Shown piece by piece: positions 21,491-34,454 of a stretch of 64,000 nt of DNA. The stretch is taken from contig CM040125.1 of assembly GCA_022559845.1 (NCBI GenBank), positions 285,558,200 through 285,622,199 of the forward strand, given 5' to 3'. The DNA comes from Amorphophallus konjac. Lineage: Eukaryota; Streptophyta; Magnoliopsida; Alismatales; Araceae. Positions within the stretch are counted from its first letter, which is position 1. Each line of letters starts with the position of its first letter. The notes beneath the pieces are model-generated. The model was given only the letters and a program-made list of their open reading frames with translations. It did not search any database and had not been told where the DNA came from. Both the position numbers and the translations under genes were made by a program.

Positions 21491-22143
21491 CACACATAAG
21501 GCAGTTGTTGATTGCCGTGAAGGCAAGGTAACTTTTAAGGAGATCCCGGAACTTGTTTACACTAGCCCTAAGAGTCAGAGCAAGTCGCCTCTTATTTCGG
21601 CTCTCCGAGCTAGTAAGTTAATAAGGAAAGGGTGTGTATCTTTCCTTACTTTCGTCACCATAAAAGAGACTAAGGGTCCAAGATAGAAGACATTCCCATA
21701 GTTCGGGAGTTTCCTGATGTGTTTCCGGAGGATTTTCTAGGATTACCCCCATAAAGAGAAGTGGCCTTCACCATCGACCTTGTCCCTGGTGCTGGCCTAG
21801 TTTCTAAGACACCTTAGAGGATGTCTCCTATCGAGCTCAAGGAATTAAAGGAGCAATTAATGGAACTTTTGAAAAAGGGATTTATCAGACCGAGCACTTC
21901 CCCGTGGGGAGCGCCCGTATTATTCGTAAAGAAGAAGGATGGATCAATGAGACTATGCATCGGCTATCGGCAGTTGAACCACTTCACTATCAAAAAAAAG
22001 TATCCACTGCCAAGGATTAATGAGTTATTTGATCAGATATCTGGATCTAAGTACTTCTCAAAGATTGATCTCAGGTCAGGATATCACCAACTGAGGATTA
22101 AAGATGAGGACATTCATAAGACCGCGTTCAGGAGCAGGTATGG
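21491..22143 (+). pseudogene. pol: G0 right part: chromovirus protease end and reverse transcriptase start
   Basis: The frame resumes after the CACAC duplication with 'HKAVVDCREGKVTF', directly continuing the left part. A linker with stops (near 21685, 21751 and 21814) leads into the reverse transcriptase: '[20 protein letters not shown]', '[12 protein letters not shown]', '[12 protein letters not shown]', 'KTAFRSRYG'. It is cut at 22143 by B1, before the catalytic FIDD motif. TATGG (22139-22143) is the candidate target duplication of B1. Confidence 0.9.
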
Positions 22144-25100
22144 TGTCATGCCCTGAGCTTTTAATACAGCGGAAGACATTCTCGGGAAACGTGAACAGCC
22201 GACATGGTAATCCTCTTGCAAGCAAGAATAACCAGAGCGTAATAACAATCACACAAAGTATCTACTCAATAATTTACTCAAACCTTCACTTTTATTAATA
22301 ATAAGAATGATTCAAGTACATCAACTATTCAACTTCCTTTAATCTATTTGACTCAATAAAGAGACAATTATATGAACTCAATCTAGACATTATTGACTTC
22401 CTAAGTCTTCTCTCAATCTTATGTGACTTTCATTCGCTCTCAGACCCATCACTTGAATAACTCGAATCCGAACCCGAACTACTTGCATCTCCTGAAAAGA
22501 TTAAAAAATAGGTAATGAGCAAACTTGCCCAGTAGGTGTCTTCGCATCAACATGAAGGCAACATTAAAGTGATTAGCATTTTGGGCTCTAGAGAATAAAG
22601 TAAAATCAGGCGAATGCGATAAATCACGCGAATAAACCAAAGTAACAAGACATGATCAAGTTAAGATATGATTGAGCAAGCATGATCAAGAAAGAATGTA
22701 ATTATGACCTTTCATGAACAAGAAGGTAACGAGAATGTACTAGCAAGTCAAGCAAGAATGTACTCTTCACTCAGTAACAAGTACTTTATGAATTTATGTG
22801 GATATTTTCACTTCACGAGCCGTGGATAATTTCACTTATTTATAAAGAAAGTACTCTCAGCACAATGCGACGCCAGTAGCATCATACCCCATGGTTTATA
22901 ATAGTATGTTTCCGACAATCAGCCGAGGGGACTAGCATAGAGCCCTTGAACACAATTGGTGCTCGAACCGCATCTTCAAGTATAAATCAAGCTCCTTCCA
23001 TGTATATAGTAATAAAGTTGGCCACGCATGTAATAAGTTCAATAAGTATTCAAGACTCAATGTCAATAATAAGAATGCACCAAATATAGATTTATGAGTT
23101 CAAGAAATACATTAATAACTAAGTTATGCCTTGGAGAAAATTCGATAGCATAACGGTACATTCTTTATCTTTCATACTTTATCTTAGATGTCTTTGACTA
23201 AGGTTACAAGTCCTAGACTATCATTAGTCAATCTAGGATCATAGGATTATTAACCCTTGGGTTAAACCTTGGGTCAATAGCATTCAGGAAACTTAGCGGT
23301 CTATAATTGATCCGCTATATTGATATGGCGGTCTGATATTGGGCCGCTAGAGTGGGCTGAATCCAGAAAGAAATCAATTGGACTCAGAGAACATGGCGGT
23401 CAGATACTGGACCGTTAATGGGCCTTAGTGGTCGAGTATTGAACCGTTACAGGACAGAAATTTTGAAAACATCGGTAGTACTTTCTAGACAATTTGGGCT
23501 TTAATGGGACAACCAACTCGGTGTCCTAGTGAGAATCCCAGGCTCGCGGAGAATTACGGAGGCTTTGAAACAAGATTTCCCAGTCAATTGGAAGGAATAT
23601 CCAAAGGAGAGGTTATCAAGCTCAAGATTATGTTCCTATAGTGCAAAAGTGTAACTAATGGTCATATACCGAAATATATGCCATGTACTTATAGAAATGA
23701 CTCTGAGATAAGAAGAGAATCATTAAAACAGTAAAATCGTGAATCATCTAACTTTGAGAACATGTATTCATTTATAAAAGTATATGACTTTGGCATAAAT
23801 TAACTTATGTTTCAAAAACAATCCTAAGTAAAATGAAATCACTATTATGAATCAATAAATAAAAATTCAGAGTAGTAAATAACATTAAAACAGGTTAGAA
23901 CATAGTTAACTAGGCTTACTTATAAGTTAAATGGACTGTTCTTGATTCTATCTTGGGTTGACATAAAACAGAACACTGGCTCTCTATATTAGAACCGTTA
24001 TAGTAAGTTGGCGATTTATCGTAAGTCCGCAAGAGGGAATTTAACGGTATATCTATGGTCCGTCAGAGATTTCATAAAAATCAAGTTTATAGAGTGTCTA
24101 GCGGTTTATCGTAGGGCAGCTACACAAGATTTGTGGTCAAAGACTAGGCCGCTAGAGAACGTCTGACAGTAAAACTAAAATAAGAAGAATTATATCTAAA
24201 ACACATCATGTCTGGAAATCAACATGTATAAACTTCCCTATCATGATAAAACGAAGGGTAAGCTAACAATATGCCTAGGATTCATGTATTATGACAAAGA
24301 GAATTATCTTAGTTCATTAGGGCTAAGAAACATGCATGGATGTATAGATCCTATTAAAACATGAAATTCTCCATACACAATACATGACATCAAGTGCAAT
24401 AAGAGGGCTTTTAATCCTAACATGATAATTTAGCCATTCATGAGATGACCTACCTCTGCTAAGGCTTTTAGACTTTGAATTTGATGTTGGAAGTCGACCC
24501 TTAAGACTGCACTTCCTAATATCTCTTGATCCACTTGACCTAATGACGTGAAACTTGGAGGGTAAGAAGTAGATACTAAGGGGAACAAAAAGTTCTAAAG
24601 GTACTAATGCTAATTACCTCGATTTGGTTCTCTAATCCCTTGATCTTCACCGGACTTTCGCTCAGTTTCCTGGGTCGCTAATGTGGAACTAGTGACTTTG
24701 CAGGCTTCTATCTCTTTGTGTGCTTGATCTCCTAGCATGAAAGTTTGAGGGATGTTAGTCCTATGTATTGGGAATAAAAACTTCTAAAGAACTTGCCCAA
24801 AATAATATCTCCTTACCTTGATTCCACACGAGCCAAATGTAAGAGTCGCACAGGTCAAAACTAGGTCCTATTTATAGGATTTGGCTAGGGTTTGAGTAGT
24901 AGAATGATCCTAAAGTCCTTATTAAACCTTAGATCGACTTCTGAGAGTCCTTAAGATATTTTCTAGCCTTCCCATCTCGATCCCTTAATGATTGAACCTT
25001 AAAAATCCAATCCTTTTGCTCTTTCTTCTACTCACGGAATTGACAGAATGTAGCGGTCTAGGACTAGTCCGTTACAAGTCTTTTAGCGATTTTACGGTAG

Positions 25101-25428
25101 ACCGCCAAGGTCATTGGGCGTCGAATTTGAATTGATTCAAACTCTTGTATTCTATTATCCACTTAATTATTTCATTAAAGGTTATTTATCCTTATATTCC
25201 GTGAATACGCTAGTTAATCTTCTAGAATATGGGCCAAACTTCATGGGCTTGGTCCTTTAACCTTTTGGGCTTTATTAAAATAGACTAGGTTAATTGTACA
25301 TCATACTTGGGCCTTAATAATGACTTATTTATCCCAATATTCATTTGTTAATCCATTTTGATCTTTAAAAATTCTCAGAGAATATTTAATAATTCAGAAA
25401 TATTTTATAAAATTTCTGAGTCATTACA
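22144..25428 (-). repeat. 3' LTR of B1 (3285 bp)
   Basis: Starts TGTCATGCCCTGAGC and ends TGAGTCATTACA on the plus strand. It aligns by landmarks with the B2 LTR (48153-51472), for example 'TTTCCGACAATCAGCCGAGG' near 22908 and 48949. It contains groups of short inverted repeats of the type AGCGGTC...GGCCGCT (23290-23460, 23985-24160, 25045-25115). No open frame of interest. Confidence 0.88.
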
Positions 25429-25441
25429 CCCTCCCCCACTT
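25429..25441 (-). other. Polypurine tract of B1
   Basis: AAGTGGGGGAGGG on the minus strand directly precedes TGTAATGACTC, the LTR start. The same tract with few changes precedes the LTRs of C1, C' and B2. Confidence 0.88.
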
Positions 25442-27315
25442 AAGAGAATTTGGTCCCCAAATTCAATATATGGATTTTATGGAGAGTGTACTTATAATTA
25501 AATAAATCCGGATATTTCTTACGCATAGCTTCCTCCGTCTCCCATGTTTCTCTTAACTTTGTCCACTTGATCTTGACCACAGGAAAAGTCTTGTTCTGAA
25601 GTTGACATACCTCTCGTTCAAGGATCCTGATTGGCTTTTGCTCATATGTCAAATCCTTCTTAATCTCTAGATTGTCGTAGGTGATGACATGGAAAGGATC
25701 ATAAACATATTTCTTCAACATTGAGACATAGAATACGTCATGAACTCCTAGTTGTGGAGGCAAAGCCAGTCGATAAGCCACTTCACCGACCCTTTATATA
25801 ATTTCAAATGGGCCAATGAATCTTGGGGAAAGCTTACCTTTAATGCCAAATCTTCGAATACCACGACCTGGAGAAACTTTAAGATACACATGATCTCCCA
25901 CTTGAAATTCCAAGTCGCGTCTTCGATTATCAGCATAAGATTTCTGCCGGTCTTGTGCCGTCTGGAGTCTTTCTCGAATAAGCTTTATTTTTTCAGTAGT
26001 ATCCCTGATAATATCGGGGCCTAGAAATTATCTGTCCCCTTCTTCATTCCAGCATATCGGTGATCGACAGCTTCTTCCATACAGAGCTTCAAATGGTGCC
26101 ATATGTATACTGGCTTGGTAGCTATTATTGTATGCAAATTCTACCAGAGGCAAGTGATCATGCCAACTTTCTCCAAAATCAATAGCACAAACCCTGATCA
26201 TATCTTCCACCACTTGATTTGTCCTTTCAATTTGACCATCAGTTTGTGGATGGAATGCCGTGCTAAAGTTTAGTCGGGTCCCTAAAGAATGTTGTATACC
26301 CTTCTAGAACTGTGATGTGAATCGAGGATCTCTATCTGATACAATAGTGACAGGGACACCATGTAATTTGACGATTTCCCTTATGTACAATGCTACTAGA
26401 ATATCCACAGACCATCGACTTTTTATTGGCAGAAAATGTGCAGACTTAGTCAATCGTTCTATGATTACCCATATACCATCGTGTCCACCTCTTGTTTTAG
26501 GTATACCCATAATGAAATCCATCCCTATACCTTCCCATTTCTAATCAGGAATATTCAAGGGGTGTAATTTACCTGCGGGTCTTAAATGTTCTGTCTTTAC
26601 TTGTTGACAAGTGAGACAGTGAGACACAAAATCTGCTATTTCTCTTTTCATGTTAGGCCACCAGAAATTCATTTTAAGATCTTGATACATTTTAGTACCA
26701 CCAGGATAAATGGTGAACTTGGAAATATGAGCTTCTTCCAGATCAGTTTCTTAGTATCAACATGATCCGGTATACAAATCTGGCCCTTGAATAGCAACCT
26801 TCCATCATTGGCAATAGAGAAATCCGGCCTTTGTGTAATATTGGCTTTAATCTATAGTAATATTGGATCATTGTCTTGTAACTTGACCAGATCTTCTATT
26901 AATGTAGGTTGAGTTTGAATATTGGCTATAAAATAATCTTCCTTCTTCATATCAATATCTAGCTTCAACTGAGCAAATTGCGAGATGAGATTAGTCATAC
27001 TAATCATGAGAGTTGATAAGTTTCCCATTGATTTTCTACTGAGTGCATCTGCCACAGCATTAGCCTTGCCAAGATGATATTGGATAGCAAAATCAAAGTC
27101 CTTTAAGTATTCCAACCATCTTCTTTGCCTCATATTCAGTTCCTTTTGGGAGAACAAATATTTCAAGCTCTTGTGGTCTGAGTAGACCGTGAATCTTTCT
27201 CCATAAAGGAAGTGACGCCAAATTTTTGAGACAAATATAACATCCACCAATTCTAAATCATGTACGGGATAATTCTCCTCATGACGCTTCAATTGTCTTG
27301 AAGAATAGCAAATTT
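25442..27315 (-). pseudogene. pol: B1 pol: RNase H, integrase and chromodomain-type tail, broken
   Basis: From right to left: RNase H ('[11 protein letters not shown]', '[14 protein letters not shown]', '[11 protein letters not shown]') at 27292-26852; integrase core pieces with Asp in '[13 protein letters not shown]', Asp in '[12 protein letters not shown]' and '[20 protein letters not shown]' (26522-26028); then 'LPPQLGVHDVFYVSMLKKYV' and a C-terminal 'VKIKWTKLRETWETEEAM' block typical of chromovirus tails. Stops and frameshifts separate all pieces, and the zinc-finger part is badly eroded near 26600. Related to C1 but clearly a different family. Confidence 0.87.
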
Positions 27316-28705
27316 GTCACGTCCCGAGCGTGGGAGATACTCGAATGCGTGACGCATCTATATAGATCGTGTCATTAGAGCGATAAGAATTTTAACATAC
27401 AAAATTTCGGAGTGCGCAAATGACTAAAAATCTAATAAATTCCAATAGTCCAAGTGATGTTTATTTGATTAATCAAAGGAAATAAAGATAGTCCATGACA
27501 AATTTCCACATTTAGAAAGCCAAACATTAGGTTACACGACTTAACACAAAGTTTATACCACTAACTGACATAACTGGGAATACAAGGTAGACTCAAATAA
27601 ATTCAAAGACTCGACTAGCTAATGATAAATGGATGGCGTTCTAGCACTCTTCACTCGGCCTCAAACCCATTCTTGTCGCTATCCGAATCACCTGAAAATG
27701 TTAGGAAGCAACTGGATGAGTGAATCGCTTAGTAGGAATTACATCTCAAATACGAGAAATCTTTACGTGATTTACAATTTATATGTATTATCAGTATGGC
27801 TATGCATGATGTACGTATAATAAAAATCAGGTATATAGGTAAATCTAGGCATGATGAACAATAAGAGATCAAGAACTGTATAAAGAGAGTATAACAAGAT
27901 TTCAAGTATTTGACAAGCAGTATTTCAAGAATTTACAGATGTAAATGTCACTTCGGGCAAGCAGGGATTCGTGTACAAGTATGAACGTTGGTATGAGAAG
28001 GAACTCATGTACAAGTATATCAAGTAAAAATTCAATTCAAGCAAGTATTGTCAAGTATGTATCAGTAGAATTGGCTATTATCAAGCAAATATTTTACCAT
28101 TTTTCAGGTCACAAGTCAAGTATTGCCCGTTCCGGGCCTCGCAAGTCAAGTAAGTAAGGAGAGAGAGAGTAGGGGTGGAGTGTCTCAAGTCAAGCAAGTA
28201 CTCCGGTGCAATGCTAAACACTGTGGTCAATAAACACCCATGGGCACAAGTACCTTCGGGTGCTCCTTCCAGGATCAGACCGGGCCCTATATGCACAACA
28301 TTTCATGTATTACCTTTGACATCCACTCTCATTTATAGCCAATATGCAATTTCAAGAATTTAGAAACGTAGTATTTCAGACGAGATTAACTAGTCATTTG
28401 GTTATGGAGGATTCTAGAGGCGGCCGCTATAGGCTCAAGAGGTGGCTCCCGTCATGTAGCACTTTGCCCTGTATGGCACTTAGATCCTACGCTCCCAAAT
28501 GATAGTTTAAGAGATTCAAGGTTTGACCATGTAGGGTATACACAAGTATATTTTTTTTTCATGGAACGGAATTTCAAGAACTCATCATACGCAGGAGTAT
28601 GGATTAGGGTTGTGTTTGCACAATTTTCGAGACAGATCAAGATCAGAAGTTATAATTACTGAGTTGGCATATGAGGGTTTGCTAATCCTTTAAATTTTCA
28701 ATTTT

Positions 28706-28708
<3 letters not shown>

Positions 28709-28798
<90 letters not shown>
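28709..28798. repeat. (AT)45 microsatellite in the C' LTR
   Basis: A 90-bp uninterrupted AT run. The same place in the C1 LTRs holds 40 bp (32033-32072) or much shorter runs (near 40834), so length varies freely. Confidence 0.97.
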
Positions 28799-28800
<2 letters not shown>

Positions 28801-28822
28801 AATTGGCGCCCCTTTACCCAGT

Positions 28823-29303
28823 CTTCAATTAATTGAAGACTTGAGGGCCGTCTTCAATTCTGAAATTGAAGACTTAAGGGCCATCTTCAATTCAGTAATT
28901 GAAGAGTGAGGGCCGTCTTCAATTCTGAAATTGAAGACTTAAAGGCCGTCTTCAATTCAATGATTTTCACCTGGCAGATACGTTTTGTGACTCAAAGCAC
29001 TGTTCATTTCGAAAAAGTTTCTCTAAATTCAAAAGTAAGGATATGAATACTTAGTATAATTCCTCGGGAGTCCAGAAACATGTTCAGATATAATTACTGA
29101 GTTTTGGTTTCACAGATATGAATTTTCTAATGTTATAACTTTAATTCCTCAAGAAACCGAATTGACGCCCCTGTGAGCGGTCTTCAATTAATTGAAGACT
29201 TGAAGACTTGAGGGCCGTCTTCAATTCACTAATTGAAGACTTGAGGGTCGTCTTCAATTCTGAAATTGAAGACTTAAGGGCCGTCTTCAATTCAGTAATT
29301 TTC
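28823..29303. repeat. 33-bp hairpin repeat arrays in the C' LTR
   Basis: Two groups of repeats of GTCTTCAATT-loop-AATTGAAGAC (10-bp arms, 4-nt loop CTGA or CAGT) joined by the 9-bp spacer TTAAGGGCC. Each group opens with the perfect palindrome CTTCAATTAATTGAAG. The 33-bp period keeps both strands open, which produces false repetitive ORFs. Confidence 0.9.
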
Positions 29304-30259
29304 ACCTGGCAGATACGTTTTGTGACTCAAAGCACTGTTCATTTCGAAAAAGTTTCTCCGAATCGGAATTCGAAGACATGGTCAGGTGGAGAAAAATCTC
29401 AGGGTCACAGAAGTATATTCTGTCAAAATTTTCAAGGTCCCGTTTATTAGTTATAGATTTCTGAATGCGTTGATTTACTGATTTTTGAAAATTAAAGAAA
29501 ATTGAATTGACGACATGGTGCATGTCTTCAATTAATTGACGCCCTCTCGGGTAGTCTTCAATTTGGAAATTGGCACCCTGGTCAGGGGCGCCAATTACAG
29601 TGAGGTGTCCACTATTCATCAGTGTGAAAAATCTCCGAATCAGGAAGTAATGGCATGAATATGTTGAGAAAAATTTCAGAAATCGAATTGACGACATTGG
29701 GGGTGTCTTCATTTAAATGACGACTGTGTGAACAGTCTTCAATTTTAAAAATGGCGCCCTGGTCAGGGGCGCCAATTACCAAAGGGCTGGGAGCCTCCGT
29801 GTCTTTAAACCATGAACATATTATGTTAACAGAGACTATATATTAAGATTTAAAACATGGTTATTAATACTGTAAAACTAGTGTGATAAAATATGTTTAA
29901 AAACTCAGAAAAATCATGCTAACAAACTAAGTTTAAACTCTTAAAGATCATGGTGATATGTAACAGACTATCAAAATAACATAATATATACATGATTATT
30001 GCTTGATTACGGTAAAGCCAGATGATATATATAGCATGGTTGACTAGTTAATTGAACTCTAACATGCATCAGTTAACCTATTTAGTGACTAGTTAGGCAA
30101 GGATTTGAGAATAACTACCTCTGTGAAGTGACAGGAGTTGACAAGAGAGGAAGAATCAGCCCTTCCCTTCATCTACAACTCTTCAGAGTTTGTTCCCGTA
30201 TCTAGCCTTCGAACTAACCAAATAGGGAGAAAATAGATTATATTTTATAACCTTGGGGT

Positions 30260-30264
30260 CGACA
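30260..30264. other. Target duplication CGACA, left side of C1
   Basis: CGACA precedes the TGTCACG start of C1 and recurs at 43065-43069 after the end of the right C1 LTR. Removing C1 rejoins the C' LTR exactly. Confidence 0.93.
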
Positions 30265-32029
30265 TGTCACGTCCCGAGCACGGAAGATACTCGGATGCAT
30301 GACGCGTCTATATAGATCGTGTCATTAGAGCGATAAGAATTTTAACATACAAAATTTCGGAGTGCACAAATGACTAAAAATATAATAAATTCCAATAGTC
30401 CAAGTGATGTTTATTTGATTAATCAAATGAAATAAAGATAGTCCATGACAAATTTCTAAATTTAGAAAGCCAAACATTAGGCTACACGACTTAACACAAA
30501 GTTTATACCACTAACTGACATAACTGGGAATACAAGGTAGACTCAAATAAATTCAAAGACTCCACTAGCTAATGATAAATGGATGGTGTTCTAGCACTCT
30601 TCACTCGACCTCAAACCCATTCTTGTCACTATCCGAATCACCTGAAAATGTTACGAAGTAACTGGATGAGCGAATCGCTCAGTAGGAATTACATCTCAAA
30701 TACGAGCAATCTTTTCGTGATTTACAATTTACATGTATTCTCAGTATGGCTATGCATGATGTACGTATAATAAAAAAATCATGTATACAGGTAAATCTAG
30801 GCATGATGAACAATAAGTGATCAAGAACTGTATAAAGAGAGTATAACAAGATTTCAAGTATTTGACAAGCAGTATTTCAAGAATTTACAGATGTAAATGC
30901 CACTTCGGGTAAGCGGGGATTCGTGTACAAGTATGAACGCAGGTATGAGAAGGAACTCATGTACAAGTATATCAAGCAAAAATTCAATTCAAGCAAGTAT
31001 TATCAAGTACGTATCAGTAGAATTGGCTATTATCATGTAAGTATTTTGCCCTTTCTAGGGCCACAAGTCAAGTATTGCATGTTTCGGGTCACGCAAGTCA
31101 AGTAAGCAAGGAGAGAGAGAGAGTGTAGGGGAGGAGTGTCTCATGTCAAGCAAGTACTCCGGTGCAATGCTAAACACCGTGGTCAATAAACTCCTATGGG
31201 CATAAGTACCTTCGGGTGCTCCTCCCAGGACCAGACCGGGCCCTATATGCACAGTATTTCATGTATTACCTTTGACATCCACTCTCATTTACAGCCAATA
31301 TGGAATTTTAAGAATTTAGAAATGTAGTATTTCAGACGAGATTAACTAGTCATTTGGTTATGGAGGATTCTAGAGGTGGCCCCTACAGGCTCAAGAGGTG
31401 ACTCCCGTCGTGTAGCACTTTACGCCGTACGGCCTCAAGAGGTGGCTCCCACAACGTAGCACTTTACCCTGCATGGCACTTAGTTCTTACACTCCCAAAT
31501 GGTAGTTTAAGAGATTCAAGGTTTGACCATGTAGGGTATACACAAGTAGATTTTCCATGGAACGAAATTTTAAGAACTCATCATATGCAGGAGTATGGAT
31601 TAGGGTTGTGTTTGCACAATTCTCGAGATAAATCAAGATCAGAAGTTGTAATTACTGAGTTGGCATCTGAGGGTTTGCTAATCCATCAAGTTTTCAATTT
31701 TTAGAAATTTATATATGTATATATCAAATTGGCGCCCCTCAGGATGTCTTCATTTAATTGAAGACGTCCTGGAAGTCATCATTTAAAGAATTGACAACTG
31801 GGGGTTACCCAACCTTTCAAAATTTTGATTTTTCAAAAAAACTATATTTATATGAAATTGGCGCCCCTCTACCCAATCTTCAATTAATTGAAGACTTGAG
31901 GGCCGTCTTTAATTCTGAAATTGAAGACTTAAGGGCCATCTTCAATTCTAAAATTGAAGACTTAAGGGCCGTCTTCAATTCAGTAATTGGCGCCCGGGGG
32001 TTGCCCAATCTTTCAAAATTTTAAATTTT

Positions 32030-32077
<48 letters not shown>

Positions 32078-34374
32078 TGACACCCCTTTACCCAGTCTTC
32101 AATTAATTGAAGACTTGAGGGCCGTCTTCAATTCTGAAATTGAAGACTTAAGGGCCGTCTTCAATTCTGTGATTTTCACCTGGCAGATACGTTTTGGGAC
32201 TCAAAGCACTATTCATTTCGAAAAAGTTTCTCGACATTCAAAAATAAGGATATGAATACTTAGTATAATTCCTTAGGAGTCCAGAAACATGTTCAGATAT
32301 AATTACTGAGTTTTGGTTTCACAGATATGAATTTTATAATCTTATAACTTTAATTCCTCATGAAACGGAATTGACACCCCTGTGAGCAGTCTTCAATTAA
32401 TTGAAGACTTGAGGGCCGTCTTCAATTTTGAAATTGAAGACTTAAGGGTTGTCTTCAATTCAGTAATTGAAGACTTGAGGGCCGTCTTCAATTCTGAAAT
32501 TGAAGACTTAAGGGCCGTCTTCAATTCAGTAATTGAAGACTTAAGGGCCATCTTCAATTCAGTGATTTCACCTAGCAGATACGTTTTGTGACTCAAATCA
32601 CTGTTCATTTCGAAAAAGTTTCTCCAAATCAGAATCCGAAGACATGGTCAGATGGAGAAAAATCTCAGGGTCACAGAAGTATATTCTGTCAAAATTTTCA
32701 AGGTCTGGTTTATTAGTTATAGATTTTTGAATGCGTTGATTTATTGATTTCTGAAAATTCCAAAAAATGGAATTGACGACATGGTGCATGTCTTCAATTA
32801 ATTGACGCCCTCTCGGGCAGTCTTCAATTCTGAAATTGGCGCCCTGGTCAGGGGCGCCAATTACAGAGAGGTGTCACTATTCATCAGTGTGAAAAAACTC
32901 CGAATTAAGAAGTAATGGCACGAATGTGTTGAAAAAAATGTCAGGATTCCAGAAACATGTTCATGCAAAAATTTCGTGCTTTAGTTTGATAGTTATGGAT
33001 TTTTGAATGTGTTGAATTATCAATTACTCAAAATTCTAGAAATCAAATTGACAACCTTGGTGGTGTCTTCATTTAAATGATGACTATGCGAACAGTCTTC
33101 AATTTTGAAAATGGCACCTTGGTCAGGGGTGCCATTTACCAGAGGGCTAGGAGAAACAGAGACTATATATTAAGGTTTAAAACATGGTTATTAATACTGT
33201 AAAACTAGTGTGATAAAATATGTTCAAAAACTCATAAAAATCATACTAACAAACTAAGTTTAAACTTTTAAAGATCATGGTGATATGTAACATGCTATCA
33301 AAATAACATGATACATACATGATTATTGATTGATTACGGTAAAGCCAGATGATATATATAGCTTGGTTGACTAGTTGATCGAACTCTAAATATGAATCAA
33401 TTAACCTATTAGCTACTAGTTAGGCAAGGATTTGAGAACACCTACCTCTGTGAAGTGACAGGAGTTGACAGGAGAGGAAGAAGCAGCCCTTCCCTTCCTC
33501 TGTAACTCTTTAGAACTTGTTTCCGTATCTAGCCGTGGAACTAACCAAATAGGGAGAATATAGTGTATTTTATAACCTTAGGGTCGACAGGATGGGAGAC
33601 AAGATCCAGAATTATAGGGTATTTAGTGGGTTGACAGCCTACACAGGCTGGAAGGATAGAATGATCGTGATAATTGTCGGAAAAGAAATGACGTCCCAGA
33701 GAGGGTCGTGTATTTCATAAGTTAAGATTTTCATATTAAACTTCAAAGATTTTTATCTTTAAAAATTGATGAAATTTGTTTGTGAAATTTCAAGGGTGAG
33801 ACCCTTACATTTTTATCTATTTTTACATATAATTTTTTTTGAAAAATTCATTTTAAATAAAAGCGACACTATTCATGTCACTATTCACGTTTAGGAAATA
33901 ACGACTTAACATATGTCGTTATTTTGAACGGAGATTTTTGTATTCACTCTACACTAACCAAAATTATCTAGATACCCTTTCTCACTTTCTAACCTATGTT
34001 TATCCTTTAACACTTCATCTATATACCCTTATTTCTTCAAAATAATGATATAATGAAAAAGTTGAAATATGAAATTGTCTAAATTATGAAAATATGAATT
34101 GGCATCTTGTAAAAGTGATGTTTATCTTTTAAAACACTATCTATATAACATATTTCCTATTTCTTTGGAATAGTGTAATATTAATTTCCTAAGTGATTGA
34201 AAATATAAATTGACATATCCTAAAATATAATTTGGCATCTTCTAAAGCATCTATTGGTAATTAAATATTTTAATTGGTTAAATCATTAGAATTAGAATAT
34301 GAGTTCAATAATTAAATATATATATATATATATAATTTTTTTGTATATTTCTATTTTAAAATTCTCGGGTGTTA
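30265..34374 (-). repeat. 3' LTR of C1 (4110 bp)
   Basis: Starts TGTCACGTCCCGAGCACGG and ends CTCGGGTGTTACA. It differs from the right LTR in the copy number of the 33-bp hairpin unit and in AT-run length as well as by point changes. The 33.6-34.37 kb part is very AT-rich. Confidence 0.93.
31862..32570. repeat. 33-bp hairpin repeat arrays in the C1 left LTR
   Basis: Three groups (31862-31990, 32092-32172, 32386-32570). The last group has about five hairpin units against about two at the same place in the right LTR (41164-41245). Confidence 0.9.
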
Positions 34375-34387
34375 CACCCTCCCCTAC
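34375..34387 (-). other. Polypurine tract of C1
   Basis: AAGTAGGGGAGGG on the minus strand, directly before the TGTAACACC start of the 3' LTR. Confidence 0.88.
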
Positions 34388-34454
34388 TTAAAAGAATTTG
34401 GTCCCCAAATTCAACTGTATAAGGATATTGTGGAAAGTATAAAATACTTACAGT

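Larger units (their letters stand above)
22144..27315 (-). mobile_element. Element B1: chromovirus, left part (3' LTR and pol end)
   Basis: On the minus strand the visible order is RNase H, integrase, chromodomain-type tail, polypurine tract, 3' LTR. It is inserted in G0 and is cut at 27315 by C' (candidate duplication AAATT, 27311-27315). Its reverse transcriptase, gag and 5' LTR would lie beyond the right edge of the window, outside B2 and C'. Confidence 0.88.
27316..30264 (-). repeat. C' 3' LTR, outer part
   Basis: Matches the first 2.9 kb of the C1 LTRs from TGTCACGTCCCGAGC to GGGGTCGACA, where C1 is inserted. It carries two groups of 33-bp hairpin repeats (28823-28966, 29181-29303) and an (AT)45 run. 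Open frames such as 27629-27820 recur at the same place in every LTR copy but have no domain. Confidence 0.9.

Noticed and set aside
28823..29303. Regular palindromic repeats resembling a CRISPR array
   Set aside because: The spacers are constant 9-bp sequences, the array sits in a plant LTR and there are no cas genes.
32382..32608. Open frames on both strands with repeated 'DLRAVFNS' or 'ELKTALKSS' peptides
   Set aside because: They are translations of the 33-bp hairpin array, whose length is a multiple of three; both strands are open for that reason alone.
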